A DNA stretch of 64,000 nt from Morococcus cerebrosus (GCF_022749515.1 NZ_CP094242.1:992001-1056000); one strand, 5' to 3'; shown: positions 25,325-34,163, numbered from the stretch's first letter. A program made the numbers and translations. The notes: generated by a model not told the origin, from the sequence alone.

Positions 25325-27775
25325 TCAGTCCTCATTTCTCATTGCACTAGTGACGTTTTTTTTTCCTGAACCTTTACGTTCAGAGTAAAATCGATCAAGC
25401 CACATTTGTGGCATCACTTGATCGACAGTAATGTTATTTGCAGCTGCCGTTTCTTTAACAATTCGATCCATAATATCGATATTGTCTGTGCTGGCAGAAA
25501 TGACTGCTAATTCGTCATCCATACCTCGAAGATTCAGTTGACATACTGCTGAAGCATGCCCCTGTTTAACAAGGAAACACCTACTCCGCTCATCAAGGCT
25601 TTTGACGACTTGAAATTCTGATTCAGTAAGTTTTAGTCCATCGATATAATCATGCCGATCGGCATTTGGATTGGGAAGCAGAATCATGGTAGCAGTTTGT
25701 TCTATTAATGCAGCAGAAATGTCACTTTTAAGTGCATCTTCAGGTGATTGTGTCGCAAAAATACCTAACCCATTTTGCTTACGGATAGTTTTCTGTTTGT
25801 TTTTAGCAAACTCTTTTAAACCACCTTCCCCATCAAGGATCTTCCAAAACTCGTCCATTACATAGATAAAACGACGCCCATCAATTAACTCCTCCATACG
25901 ATGGATAAGGTAACCTATAACTGGATCACGAACTAAGGCATTTTCGATTATATCTGTGTAATCGAAACCTATAATGTTTGCACCTACAAAATCAATCTTG
26001 TCTACAGGATTGTCAAATACCCAACCAAGGCTATTGCCATGAGTCCATTTTCGGATATTAGCGTAGAGCGAGTCATCACCAGTATTGGGAAGGGATTTTT
26101 GAAAGTTGGAAAGACTACGCAGTGAGAGAGGAGTATCAAGCATGGCACGGACAGCACGCAGGATATCGTCATCTTCTGAAGCAGAGTAGTGAGCTTTCCC
26201 GCCAAGTTGTTTCATCAGTTTGCAGAGAAACTGGACGTTCGCCTCAGTATTTTCGCATTGAAATGGATTGAAACCTGTCGGTTGTCCACTTTCTAATGCC
26301 ATATATGTACCACCACAAGCGCGAACAAATATTTCAGCACCACGGTCTTTATCAAAAAAGAAAACAGTCGGTTTAGGTTCATACTTTTGAACCTGACTTA
26401 AGAGGAAGTTAATCAATGCAGTTTTACCAGTACCGGACTTACCGATAACCATGGTATTGGCAATTGCTTTTTCTCCTTCGGAATTTTCCCCTTCATGTGT
26501 AGCATGAAAATTAAAGTAGTAAGGTTGTCCATTGGTCGTTTGAAGGACGGTAACACACTGCCCCCATGGGTTATAATCACGTTTACCGGTAGCAAAGTTG
26601 TGTAATGGGGAAAGTCCGAGGAAATTCAATGAGGATAAATTAGCGATACGGGTGCGATATTTCCAATTAGCCGGTAGTTGTGCATAGTATGCTGAACACA
26701 CTGCCAAATCTTCCTTAGTCGTAACAAAGCCTGCATTGGAAAGCTCTGCACGGGCAGCAGCAATATTTTGAGAAAGCTGCTCTTGAGAATCAGCATAAAC
26801 TGCCAAACTGAAGTGGTATCCACCTAATACAAAATTTCCAGAAGCGAGCTGATCCATCGCATGGTCCAGTTCGGCAATTTGTGTAAAAGATTTGTCACCT
26901 GAAGAAATCATCATGCCACGAGTACGTTCGAGGGTTTTCATTGCATCGTAACGACTCATGGGGCTGAAGCTATGTGTGACAACGTATTCCATATCTAAAT
27001 ATTTCAGACCATTTAATACACCAGGAAAAGTACCATCAGGATACTCTTTTAGATTAAGAATTGCACCATAGTAGTTCTTATCTTCAGGTGTTCGTATAAT
27101 GTAATCTCCTGTTTTTGAAGAGAATAGGTGACGACTTAATGGAAGGTAATTATATATAGGTGCAGAGAGAACAGGCACAGGCTCATTAATTCTGTTAAGA
27201 ATATAACCGAACAATTCTAAGGTTTCAGAGAATACTGCTCCATTTTTTCCCTCATACATACCAAGGCGATAGGGAAGGTAGTCCTTAAGAACAGCTTCAA
27301 GATTAGTTGCTAATTCATTAAGCTTTGATATAGCTTGCTCCTGTTCAGCCTTGAGTCTATCTATATTACCAGACTTATCAGCTAATTTTTTGCCATCAAC
27401 AACAGGGCGATAGATTAGTGTAAGGTAAAGCTCGTTATTCATGAGCTTTTCTTGAGATAGGCGTTGAAAATAGCAATCAGAAAGCTTTTGATTAAACGAT
27501 TCATCAAATTTTGGTTTGAGAGCAATTCCGCGACGACGACGGATATCGTGTATCCAAAAAGAGATATTGACATAGTCAGGAGCCCTGAGGGACTGAAGAA
27601 GACGATTGAAAGTGTTGTGCTTATGCTCTAACTCCCACTCTTCACGACCGACAAATGGAAGTCCAACAAGATGCCATGTTGTTAGGTAATCTCCCCCCGT
27701 AGTTTTAATAACTGTGGGCGAGACATGTGTAGAAAGTGATATGAATTGACTGATAGATGCGTCAGGAGTAAACAT
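25325..27775 (-). CDS. virB4: VirB4 T4SS ATPase
   Basis: 816 aa, full family length. Walker A is GKSGTGKTAL (445-454), Walker B FIYVMDEFW (637-645), followed by FATQSPEDAL. The N-terminal CagE/TrbE/VirB domain (residues about 170-400) is present. There is no N-terminal membrane segment, so VirB3 is not fused to it. It powers pilus assembly and substrate transfer. An A9 tract (coding strand) lies near the 3' end. It is the first gene of the leftward half-operon, starting 58 bp from the divergent VirB7-like gene. Confidence 0.93.
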   Translation of the reverse strand: MFTPDASISQFISLSTHVSPTVIKTTGGDYLTTWHLVGLPFVGREEWELEHKHNTFNRLLQSLRAPDYVNISFWIHDIRRRRGIALKPKFDESFNQKLSDCYFQRLSQEKLMNNELYLTLIYRPVVDGKKLADKSGNIDRLKAEQEQAISKLNELATNLEAVLKDYLPYRLGMYEGKNGAVFSETLELFGYILNRINEPVPVLSAPIYNYLPLSRHLFSSKTGDYIIRTPEDKNYYGAILNLKEYPDGTFPGVLNGLKYLDMEYVVTHSFSPMSRYDAMKTLERTRGMMISSGDKSFTQIAELDHAMDQLASGNFVLGGYHFSLAVYADSQEQLSQNIAAARAELSNAGFVTTKEDLAVCSAYYAQLPANWKYRTRIANLSSLNFLGLSPLHNFATGKRDYNPWGQCVTVLQTTNGQPYYFNFHATHEGENSEGEKAIANTMVIGKSGTGKTALINFLLSQVQKYEPKPTVFFFDKDRGAEIFVRACGGTYMALESGQPTGFNPFQCENTEANVQFLCKLMKQLGGKAHYSASEDDDILRAVRAMLDTPLSLRSLSNFQKSLPNTGDDSLYANIRKWTHGNSLGWVFDNPVDKIDFVGANIIGFDYTDIIENALVRDPVIGYLIHRMEELIDGRRFIYVMDEFWKILDGEGGLKEFAKNKQKTIRKQNGLGIFATQSPEDALKSDISAALIEQTATMILLPNPNADRHDYIDGLKLTESEFQVVKSLDERSRCFLVKQGHASAVCQLNLRGMDDELAVISASTDNIDIMDRIVKETAAANNITVDQVMPQMWLDRFYSERKGSGKKNVTSAMRNED

Positions 27776-27833
27776 TTTATTCGTAAGCTTATTTAGATTT
27801 AGAATATTTATTTAGAATAAATACAAGCTCCAA
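27776..27833. promoter_or_regulatory. Divergent promoter region between virB4 and virB7-like gene
   Basis: 58 bp, very AT-rich. It contains a perfect 7-bp inverted repeat ATTTATT-tag-AATAAAT at 27806-27822 and AT-rich -10-like hexamers on both strands. The space is too short for two independent standard promoters, so promoters must overlap each other or reach into the coding starts. The palindrome is a candidate operator. Confidence 0.5.
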
Positions 27834-28319
27834 ATGCATACCTATATACTTGTGAGGAGCTTGATTTATTCTATCTATTTTGTTTTAGGTGGATGCCGAT
27901 ATTCGTTAGGTGAAAAGCACCATACATCAGGAAATTCTTCGCGGTTTCGTACCTTGGTACGAAACTTAAAACGTAAACCTAGAAGACGAAAAATCATATC
28001 ATCACGTTTTGTCGAGATCCCTCTGATAAAACTTCATTCATATGAAGTAACCCAGTTAGATTCTACCGTAAAAGGTTTATTAGAGCGATGGGGAGAGGAA
28101 GCTAGGATGTCGGTTATATATGACCATCCAATTGATTTTACACTATATAAAAAAGTTAAAAGTATACATGCAACTGAATTGCGAGTGGCCTTAAATGAGC
28201 TGACACAACTTTACTCAGATAAGAATATGGTTTTCTATATTCAGGATAATGTCATTATGGCCCATGGAAAGATGGAAGAGGGTGAAGGGAGTAAGTATAT
28301 ATCTAATAAAAAAAAATAA
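27834..28319 (+). CDS. VirB7-like lipoprotein with TcpQ/N0-like domain
   Basis: 161 aa. The N-terminus is hydrophobic and ends in a lipobox-like VLGGC (Cys21). A basic linker (about residues 36-57) is followed by a domain at 76-146 (LDSTVKGLLERWGEEARMSV, then YIQDNVIMAHG). This resembles TcpQ/secretin-N0 folds, as fused to VirB7 lipoproteins in some T4SS outer-membrane complexes. Position just before virB8 is right for VirB7. The start is uncertain: ATG 27834 has a weak ribosome-binding site. It ends in an A9 tract. Role inferred. Confidence 0.55.
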   Translation: MHTYILVRSLIYSIYFVLGGCRYSLGEKHHTSGNSSRFRTLVRNLKRKPRRRKIISSRFVEIPLIKLHSYEVTQLDSTVKGLLERWGEEARMSVIYDHPIDFTLYKKVKSIHATELRVALNELTQLYSDKNMVFYIQDNVIMAHGKMEEGEGSKYISNKKK

Positions 28320-28375
28320 TAAATTGAAAAAGTAAGTCAAGTGATAATTTTATTTGTAATTTTGTTTGGAATGTT

Positions 28376-29257
28376 ATGTTTAACAAAAAAAAATATATTG
28401 AAGATGGAAGTATTCAAAAAACTCTGAAAAAATCTTTAGATTTTGAAAATACATTAGTTGATATTAGAAGGAAGAGTGAAAAAAGGGCATGGATAATTGC
28501 TGGAATTTCCACCTTCTCCTCATTGTGCCTGCTAGGGGGGCTATTCTATGTACTTCCATTAAAAGAGAAGGAGCCTTATTTAGTAATGGCAGACATTTAC
28601 ACAGGACAATCTACTGTTGCAAAGTTGTCAGGTAACTGGAATAGTATGGCAATTACTCAGAATGAAGCAGTAAATAAAAGCAATATTTCGCATTTTATTA
28701 TCGCTAGAGAATCTTTTGATAGTCAAATCATTTATGATAATGACTGGGCAACTGTCTATTCCATGTCAGTGTCTAATGTATCTGATGCCTATCGCAATTT
28801 CATGAATAAAAGCAATCCAAATAGTCCCTTTAATATATATGGCTCTTCTCAGTCTATACGTGTGAAAATCCTGAGTATTGTTTTGAATGATAATGGTAAA
28901 GTTGATGGTCGTAACCCAAGTGCTACCGTCCGTTTTCAGCGTTTTCTCTTGAATAAAGGAACAGGCATTTCTCAGTTCATTGACAGCAATGTTGCAACAC
29001 TAACTTATACTTATAATAATAATCTAAAAATGGATGAAAAATATCGGTTAAAAAATCCACTTGGCTTCCAGGTTTTATCTTATAGAGTTGATCCTGATTC
29101 TAGTGCAATACCTGATCAAGAGTTCGTAAATAATCCACCTACATCTACTTTAGTAACCCCTGATTCTAATACACAGACAGAGCCTATTAATTCTAATGGC
29201 AACGAGCAAAAAAATGCTGTTCAGGATACTTCTGTTCCGATTTCTACTGCTAAATAG
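28376..29257 (+). CDS. virB8: VirB8 T4SS inner-membrane assembly factor
   Basis: 293 aa. Short cytoplasmic N-terminus, one membrane segment (AWIIAGISTFSSLCLLGGLF, about 39-58), then the periplasmic VirB8 NTF2-like domain (KEPYLVMADIYTGQST; ESFDSQIIYDNDWATVYSMS; YRLKNPLGFQVLSYRVD). A Ser/Thr/Asn-rich C-terminal tail of about 45 residues extends beyond the usual domain. An A9 tract covers codons 4-6, a possible slippage site. Low GC. Confidence 0.9.
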   Translation: MFNKKKYIEDGSIQKTLKKSLDFENTLVDIRRKSEKRAWIIAGISTFSSLCLLGGLFYVLPLKEKEPYLVMADIYTGQSTVAKLSGNWNSMAITQNEAVNKSNISHFIIARESFDSQIIYDNDWATVYSMSVSNVSDAYRNFMNKSNPNSPFNIYGSSQSIRVKILSIVLNDNGKVDGRNPSATVRFQRFLLNKGTGISQFIDSNVATLTYTYNNNLKMDEKYRLKNPLGFQVLSYRVDPDSSAIPDQEFVNNPPTSTLVTPDSNTQTEPINSNGNEQKNAVQDTSVPISTAK

Positions 29258-29269
29258 GAAAAGTGAATA

Positions 29270-30007
29270 ATGTTCAGAAAATTTAAACATTACTTAGTTT
29301 TAACTATGATTTCAACATATATAATGCATAGTCAATCATATGCAACAACAATTCAGGAGTATTTATTTGAAGAAAATAAAACATATCCTGTTTTTACAAC
29401 ATTGGGATTGGTTACTCAAATAGAATTAGACCCAAGAGAAGTTGTCAAGGATTTTGGGTCGGGGCTGTCCAGTAGTTGGGATTTGGCTCGAAGAGAGAAT
29501 GTTTTTTACTTAAGGCCTAAGACCGAAGCTGCCGATACAAATTTAATTGTTCGTACTCAAGCTCATCAATACATTTTTGAATTAAAAGTTATTAAGGGTA
29601 ATTGGAAAAAATTATCTGAAGCAAAAGAAAAGGGCGTCAATTACCAAATTAAATTTAAATATCCTGATTCTATTGATTTTGGTTTAAAGTCAAAATCTTT
29701 GGCTGGCTACAGTCTGAGATTTGATCCTTCAAGGAACTATCATACATCTTATGATGTTGCGGCAAATAAAAAATCTCAGTGGCTTATACCTTTAAAAGTC
29801 TATGATGATGGGAGATTTACATATGTATATTTGAACAAAGGAAAATTTACAGGGGATTTCCCTACAATCTATGGTAGAAAAAGCGAAGATTCTCAAGAGT
29901 TTGTTTTAAATAATAATGTAGAAGGTAATATTATTATTGTTCACGGTATCTATCCTATTTTAGTTCTTCGACATGGTGATAATGTTGTTGGGTTAAGGAG
30001 AAATTGA
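29270..30007 (+). CDS. virB9: VirB9 T4SS outer-membrane core protein
   Basis: 245 aa. A signal peptide ends about SQSYA, and the mature protein has the VirB9/CagX pattern (PVFTTLGLVTQIELD; ENVFYLRPKTEAADTNLIV; VYDDGRFTYVYLNKGKF; NVEGNIIIVHGIYPILVLRH). It builds the outer-membrane core complex with VirB7 and VirB10. It starts 12 bp after virB8, and virB10 follows after 2 bp. Confidence 0.9.
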   Translation: MFRKFKHYLVLTMISTYIMHSQSYATTIQEYLFEENKTYPVFTTLGLVTQIELDPREVVKDFGSGLSSSWDLARRENVFYLRPKTEAADTNLIVRTQAHQYIFELKVIKGNWKKLSEAKEKGVNYQIKFKYPDSIDFGLKSKSLAGYSLRFDPSRNYHTSYDVAANKKSQWLIPLKVYDDGRFTYVYLNKGKFTGDFPTIYGRKSEDSQEFVLNNNVEGNIIIVHGIYPILVLRHGDNVVGLRRN

Positions 30008-30009
30008 TA

Positions 30010-31227
30010 ATGTCAGAAAATCATAATGACAAAATTATGCAACAAAATAGTCAAAATAATAATCACGATTATAATGTTGATAATGTACAAAACTTATATA
30101 AGAGCCAATATGACCAGCAACAGCAACTAGCAAGCCTAGAGGAAAATGCTCCCAAATTGAATAGTCCTGTGGACATGGCTGTAAATAAAAAAGCTATCAC
30201 GTTTATTATTTTAGCAGGATTGGGAATAACTGCCTTAGGCATATTTGTTTATCATCAGCTCAGTGACCAAGGAGAAGTTCAGCAACCTGTAAGAGCAGAA
30301 GTTGTGAGTGTTCCTGAATTACCTCCTCCTGATCCATATCAATTTGATGAAACTAAACAGGAAGTTATTTCTGTAACAGATGAACAAAAATCGGATCAAG
30401 ACTCTAAATCTAGCCATAACTCCAACATGCTAGATTTAACAGCTAATGATAAAGCTATTACTCCAACCACATCCCAGCCTCCTGTACAGATTACACAACA
30501 CACACCTGCGTCAGCTAATATATCCTCTCAACTACAAGGAGATGGGATTGTGAATGAGAATAAAGAACCTTTCATACAGGGAGGGGGAGAATTAGAAAAT
30601 ACTACTCCTGTTCAAATTAGAGCGGCTCGTTATATGCATAATAAGGATAAATTATTAGTTCAAGGAACTTATCTACGTTGTATTTTGGAAACAAAGATCG
30701 TGTCAGAGGTTTCAGGTTTTACCTCTTGTATCATTACAGAACCAATTTATTCTTCTAGCGGTAAATATCTCTTATTGCCAAAAGGATCTAAAGTTCTGGG
30801 ACAATATGGTTCTAGCAATCCAACAGGGGGACGTCTAGGTGTTGTTTGGGATAGGATTATCACACCAGATGGTGTTGATGTAACTCTCAAATCTCCAGGT
30901 GTTGACAATTTGGGAGCAGCAGGTCATGTGGGTAAATTTAAGTCACATTGGCCTTCACGTTTGGGGTCTGCTTTATTGATTAGTATGATTTCTGATACTT
31001 TTCAATATGCCGCATCAGAATATGGGCCAGAGGGAAAAACTGTAACAACCTCAACATCAACAGTAAAAAATCCTTATGAAAGTGAAAGTGCTGAGACCTT
31101 AAAACGCTTAGCGATTCAACAATTAGATCGTAATAATGCTAAGCCTAATACTGTAACTATTAACCAGGGTAGTCTGATTAATATTTACGCTGCTCAGGAT
31201 ATTGACTTCAGCTCTGTCATCCAATAA
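30010..31227 (+). CDS. virB10: VirB10 T4SS core channel protein
   Basis: 405 aa from ATG 30010; a TTG two codons upstream overlaps virB9 and is less likely. It has a polar Asn/Gln-rich cytoplasmic N-terminus, one membrane segment (AITFIILAGLGITALGIFVY), and a proline-rich stretch (PELPPPDPYQFDE). The C-terminal VirB10 beta-barrel domain has LVQGTYLRCILETKIVSEVS, SGKYLLLPKGSKVLGQYG and GRLGVVWDRIITPDG. It spans both membranes and gates the channel. Confidence 0.92.
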   Translation: MSENHNDKIMQQNSQNNNHDYNVDNVQNLYKSQYDQQQQLASLEENAPKLNSPVDMAVNKKAITFIILAGLGITALGIFVYHQLSDQGEVQQPVRAEVVSVPELPPPDPYQFDETKQEVISVTDEQKSDQDSKSSHNSNMLDLTANDKAITPTTSQPPVQITQHTPASANISSQLQGDGIVNENKEPFIQGGGELENTTPVQIRAARYMHNKDKLLVQGTYLRCILETKIVSEVSGFTSCIITEPIYSSSGKYLLLPKGSKVLGQYGSSNPTGGRLGVVWDRIITPDGVDVTLKSPGVDNLGAAGHVGKFKSHWPSRLGSALLISMISDTFQYAASEYGPEGKTVTTSTSTVKNPYESESAETLKRLAIQQLDRNNAKPNTVTINQGSLINIYAAQDIDFSSVIQ

Positions 31228-31304
31228 TTTAGCAATCAGTCTATCTAAGAATTTAGGAAGACTGATTTAAATTTCTTTTTATAATGAAAATTTTATAATT
31301 ATAT

Positions 31305-32324
31305 ATGGAAGAATTAAGTTCAAGTATTTCAACTGATTTTTTGAATTATCAGTATGAAATTTTAGGTATTTCACCGTTTTTGAAGGATCCTGATGTAACT
31401 GAGATTTGTATCAATAAACCAGGTGAGGTATTTTTAGAAACATCCCAAGGATGGAAAAAAGTTGAAGTTGAAAGTTTAAATTTTGATAGGGCACGGCAAT
31501 TTTGTACAGCTGTAGTGAATGAGAGCAATACTGGACAAAGAATTACAGAATCTGAGCCCATGGTATCATTAACCTTTCCTACGGGACAAAGGGCTCAATT
31601 TGTTATTCCACCTGCTTGTGATGCAGGAAAGGTTTCTATTACAGTTCGACTACCTTCGAAACATACTAAAAGTCTTAGTCAGTATAGTTCAGATGGTTTT
31701 TTTAATCAAATTGTTGATTTTAATAACCAACTTTCTGATCATGATAAAGAGCTATTAGATTTGAAAAATGGTAAATGCTACGAAATGTTTTTCAAGAAAG
31801 CAGTTGAGTATAAAAAAAATATTGTCGTATCTGGCGCTACGGGAAGTGGTAAGACTACTTTTATGAAAGCATTAGTAAACCATATTCCTTTGCATGAACG
31901 GTTGATTAGCATTGAAGATGCGAGAGAACTTTTTATTCCTCACCAGAACGTTGTTCATTTACTTTATTCTAAGGGAGGACAGGGTAGTGCAAATGTATCT
32001 GCTAAAAGTTGCATGGAGTCTTGTTTAAGGATGAAGCCAGATAGAATTATTCTTGCTGAGCTTAGGGGTGATGAATCATTTTATTTCATTCGTAATTGCG
32101 CGTCAGGGCATCCTGGTTCTATTACTAGTTGCCATGCAGGGAGTACAATACAAACTTGGGATCAACTGGCTTTGATGGTCAAGGCATCCCAAGAAGGAAG
32201 CGGTTTAGAGTTTGATGTAATTATGAAGCTATTAAAACAAACTATTGATATAATCGTACATATAAAAGCGTATTCAGGAAGTCGCTATATCACTGGAATT
32301 GATTTTAACCCATTAAAAAACTAA
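31305..32324 (+). CDS. virB11: VirB11 T4SS hexameric ATPase
   Basis: 339 aa. Walker A SGATGSGKTT (176-185), Asp box SIEDARELF, His-box-like region (GSITSCHAGS) and Walker B RIILAELRGDE. It has the usual N-terminal and RecA-like C-terminal halves. It switches the machine between pilus assembly and transfer. It starts 77 bp after virB10 and is the last gene of the rightward half-operon. No VirD4 coupling gene follows. Confidence 0.93.
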   Translation: MEELSSSISTDFLNYQYEILGISPFLKDPDVTEICINKPGEVFLETSQGWKKVEVESLNFDRARQFCTAVVNESNTGQRITESEPMVSLTFPTGQRAQFVIPPACDAGKVSITVRLPSKHTKSLSQYSSDGFFNQIVDFNNQLSDHDKELLDLKNGKCYEMFFKKAVEYKKNIVVSGATGSGKTTFMKALVNHIPLHERLISIEDARELFIPHQNVVHLLYSKGGQGSANVSAKSCMESCLRMKPDRIILAELRGDESFYFIRNCASGHPGSITSCHAGSTIQTWDQLALMVKASQEGSGLEFDVIMKLLKQTIDIIVHIKAYSGSRYITGIDFNPLKN

Positions 32325-32410
32325 GTTTATTCGCATAATGTATATTATGTAAAATTATTTCGGTTGCAACCTTATTTTTATGTTTTATAAATATTTTCTT
32401 ACTTACAGTT

Positions 32411-32445
32411 AAAGTCGTTTGAAAATTCAAATTTCAGACGACTTT
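32411..32445 (+). terminator. Terminator at the right end of the T4SS island
   Basis: AAAGTCGTTTGAAA opposed to TTTCAGACGACTTT. These are degenerate uptake sequences forming a hairpin about 87 bp after virB11. Confidence 0.65.
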
Positions 32446-32592
32446 CTGTTTTTAGAGTTGTTTTTTATCGCGTTTTACTAATCTGTTCTTGATAATCCTA
32501 GGCCGAAAGCGCAAACAGCACTGTTAATTTCTAAAATAAACTATCACACTAGAAAAATCATTTTTCGAGAGATTTTTCGCTATAAATAAAAT

Positions 32593-32629
32593 TTTCTGTA
32601 TTGACAGAAATAAAAGACAAAAATAAAAT
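32593..32629 (+). promoter_or_regulatory. Promoter with overlapping palindrome for the GbsR-type gene
   Basis: A -35 TTGACA (32601-32606), exactly 17 bp, then -10 TAAAAT (32624-32629). The inverted repeat TTTCTGT-attg-ACAGAAA (32593-32610) covers the -35 box, so a bound repressor would block it. The ATG is at 32639, which implies a leader of only a few bases or none. A second TTGACAGAAAT lies at 33709-33719 before the DoxX-like gene. Confidence 0.65.
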
Positions 32630-32638
32630 ACCCTCACT

Positions 32639-33157
32639 ATGAAACTGAATCCGACTACTGAAAAATTCATCCTCCACTGGGGCGAAATGGGCACCAAATG
32701 GGGCGTCAACCGTACCGTTGCGCAAATCCACGCCCTGCTCTATATCTTAGGCAGACCGATGAATGCCGAAGAAATTACCGAAACGCTCGGCGTAGCGCGC
32801 TCCAACGTCAGCAACAGCATCAAAGAGCTGCAAAACTTGAGACTGGTGCATACCGTGCATATTCTGGGCGACAGGCGCGATCATTTTGAAACTTCAGACG
32901 ACGTCTGGACTTTGTTCCGCACCATCGCAGAAATGCGTATGCAACGTGAAATCGAACCGACGCGGCAATTTTTGCAAAGCCTGATCGACAGCCCTGAATT
33001 TAGTCAGGAAAACGAAACCGCCAAGCAGCGAATCCGACAAACCCATGATTTCATCAGTACGCTGACCACGTGGGCAAATGAAATGTTGAAGCTTTCCACC
33101 TCAACCATGGTGAAAATTTTAAAAATAGGCGCCGGAATACAAAAATTTTTCCGATGA
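32639..33157 (+). CDS. GbsR/MarR-family transcriptional regulator
   Basis: 172 aa. N-terminal [20 protein letters not shown] is the GbsR-family signature. A winged helix-turn-helix follows ([31 protein letters not shown]), then a helical C-terminus. It probably represses its own promoter, whose -35 is overlapped by a palindrome, and possibly the DoxX/DUF2269/SDR genes downstream. An in-frame DUS encodes TSDD. Effector unknown; GbsR in Bacillus senses choline, but there is no sign of that here. Confidence 0.85.
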   Translation: MKLNPTTEKFILHWGEMGTKWGVNRTVAQIHALLYILGRPMNAEEITETLGVARSNVSNSIKELQNLRLVHTVHILGDRRDHFETSDDVWTLFRTIAEMRMQREIEPTRQFLQSLIDSPEFSQENETAKQRIRQTHDFISTLTTWANEMLKLSTSTMVKILKIGAGIQKFFR

Positions 33158-33176
33158 TGCCAATCAAATGGTTTTT

Positions 33177-33283
33177 TATAGTGGATTAAATTTAAATCAG
33201 GACAAGGCGACGAAGCCGCAGACAGTGCAGATAGTACGGCAAGGCGAGGCAACGCCGTACTGGTTTAAAGTTAATCCACTATA
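33177..33283. repeat. Correia repeat element (short, 107 bp)
   Basis: TATAGTGGATTAAATTTAAA at the left end and the inverted end AATCCACTATA at the right, with the GATAGTACGGCAAGGCGAGG core, 19 bp after the regulator gene. Confidence 0.95.
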
Positions 33284-33325
33284 ATATACCCAACCTGGTT
33301 TCTCTTACGCAATCATAGGTGTGTT

Positions 33326-33685
33326 ATGACGCATTCAACAGATGATTATTTCGACTATCCGAGAGGCAGAGTCATCACCGTTTATGCTGCATCTACGGTA
33401 TTTTTTGCATTTAGTATCGGCTACTATGCTTTATTCTTTACCGTACCTGCCCTAATTTGCGGTTTGATCTTAAGCTTGACGTCTGCATATAGAGACTTAC
33501 GCGGCCTTATCCGGGCAATCATAACCGGATCATTATGCGGTTGCCTATATCTTTTACTGTTTGGCGCAGATTTTGTCACCAGCCTCCTAGCCGGCGTGGT
33601 AATAGGCGGTACTTATTCTTTTATTGTTGGCGTTTTGAGCTTGCCCAATCCTCCGGGAGAGGATGATATTCAGGAACCTGCCTAA
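33326..33685 (+). CDS. Small membrane protein of unknown function
   Basis: 119 aa with about four hydrophobic segments (TVYAASTVFFAFSIGYYALF; TVPALICGLILSLT; ITGSLCGCLYLLLFGADF; SLLAGVVIGGTYSFIVGVL), and acidic polar ends (DDYFDYPRG and PGEDDIQEPA). It lies between a Correia element and the DoxX-like operon. No family recognised. Confidence 0.65.
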   Translation: MTHSTDDYFDYPRGRVITVYAASTVFFAFSIGYYALFFTVPALICGLILSLTSAYRDLRGLIRAIITGSLCGCLYLLLFGADFVTSLLAGVVIGGTYSFIVGVLSLPNPPGEDDIQEPA

Positions 33686-33773
33686 TTTTTTACCTTTATA
33701 TTTCTCTTTTGACAGAAATTTTAGAAATTAAAGGCTAAATATAAACAAACCGAAATGAAATTAGGAAACCAAT

Positions 33774-34163
33774 ATGTCCGACAAAACTACACACACTCTC
33801 CCTGCCTACCTGTCTTACTCGATGGGGCTGCTATGGCTGTGGAGCGGCACTCAACCTCTGTTTTTCATGCCCGAAATGTCATTGGATTTGCTGCATTCGG
33901 TCGGCATTCCCGATCCGTTGCAATGGCCGACATTAATCGCCGCTTCACTGCTGGACATCGGTTTTGCCTTTTTATGCTTCAGCCGCTTTCGCGCCCGTTC
34001 CGAAATATGGCTGCTGCAATTGCTGACCGTCGCGGCATACAGCCTGATTATTGCTTTCAGGCTGCCCGAAATGTGGGCGCACCCTTTTGCGCCTTTGGTA
34101 AAAAACCTGCCGATTATGGCTACTTTATTTTTCCTGTATCAATCCGTAGGAGATAAAAAATGA
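33774..34163 (+). CDS. DoxX-like small membrane protein
   Basis: 129 aa with four hydrophobic segments and the DoxX-like pattern (YLSYSMGLLWLWSGTQPLFF; ASLLDIGFAFLCFSRF). The next gene (DUF2269) starts 4 bp before its stop, and an SDR gene follows, so the three form an operon. A TTGACAGAAAT like that of the GbsR promoter lies about 55 bp upstream. Function unknown. Confidence 0.75.
   Translation: MSDKTTHTLPAYLSYSMGLLWLWSGTQPLFFMPEMSLDLLHSVGIPDPLQWPTLIAASLLDIGFAFLCFSRFRARSEIWLLQLLTVAAYSLIIAFRLPEMWAHPFAPLVKNLPIMATLFFLYQSVGDKK

Noticed and set aside
22183..32638. Search for VirB2 pilin, VirB3, VirD4, relaxase or attachment-site direct repeats around the T4SS island
   Set aside because: None could be seen by eye in any gap or frame; absence is limited to this window and to what can be recognised without profile searches.
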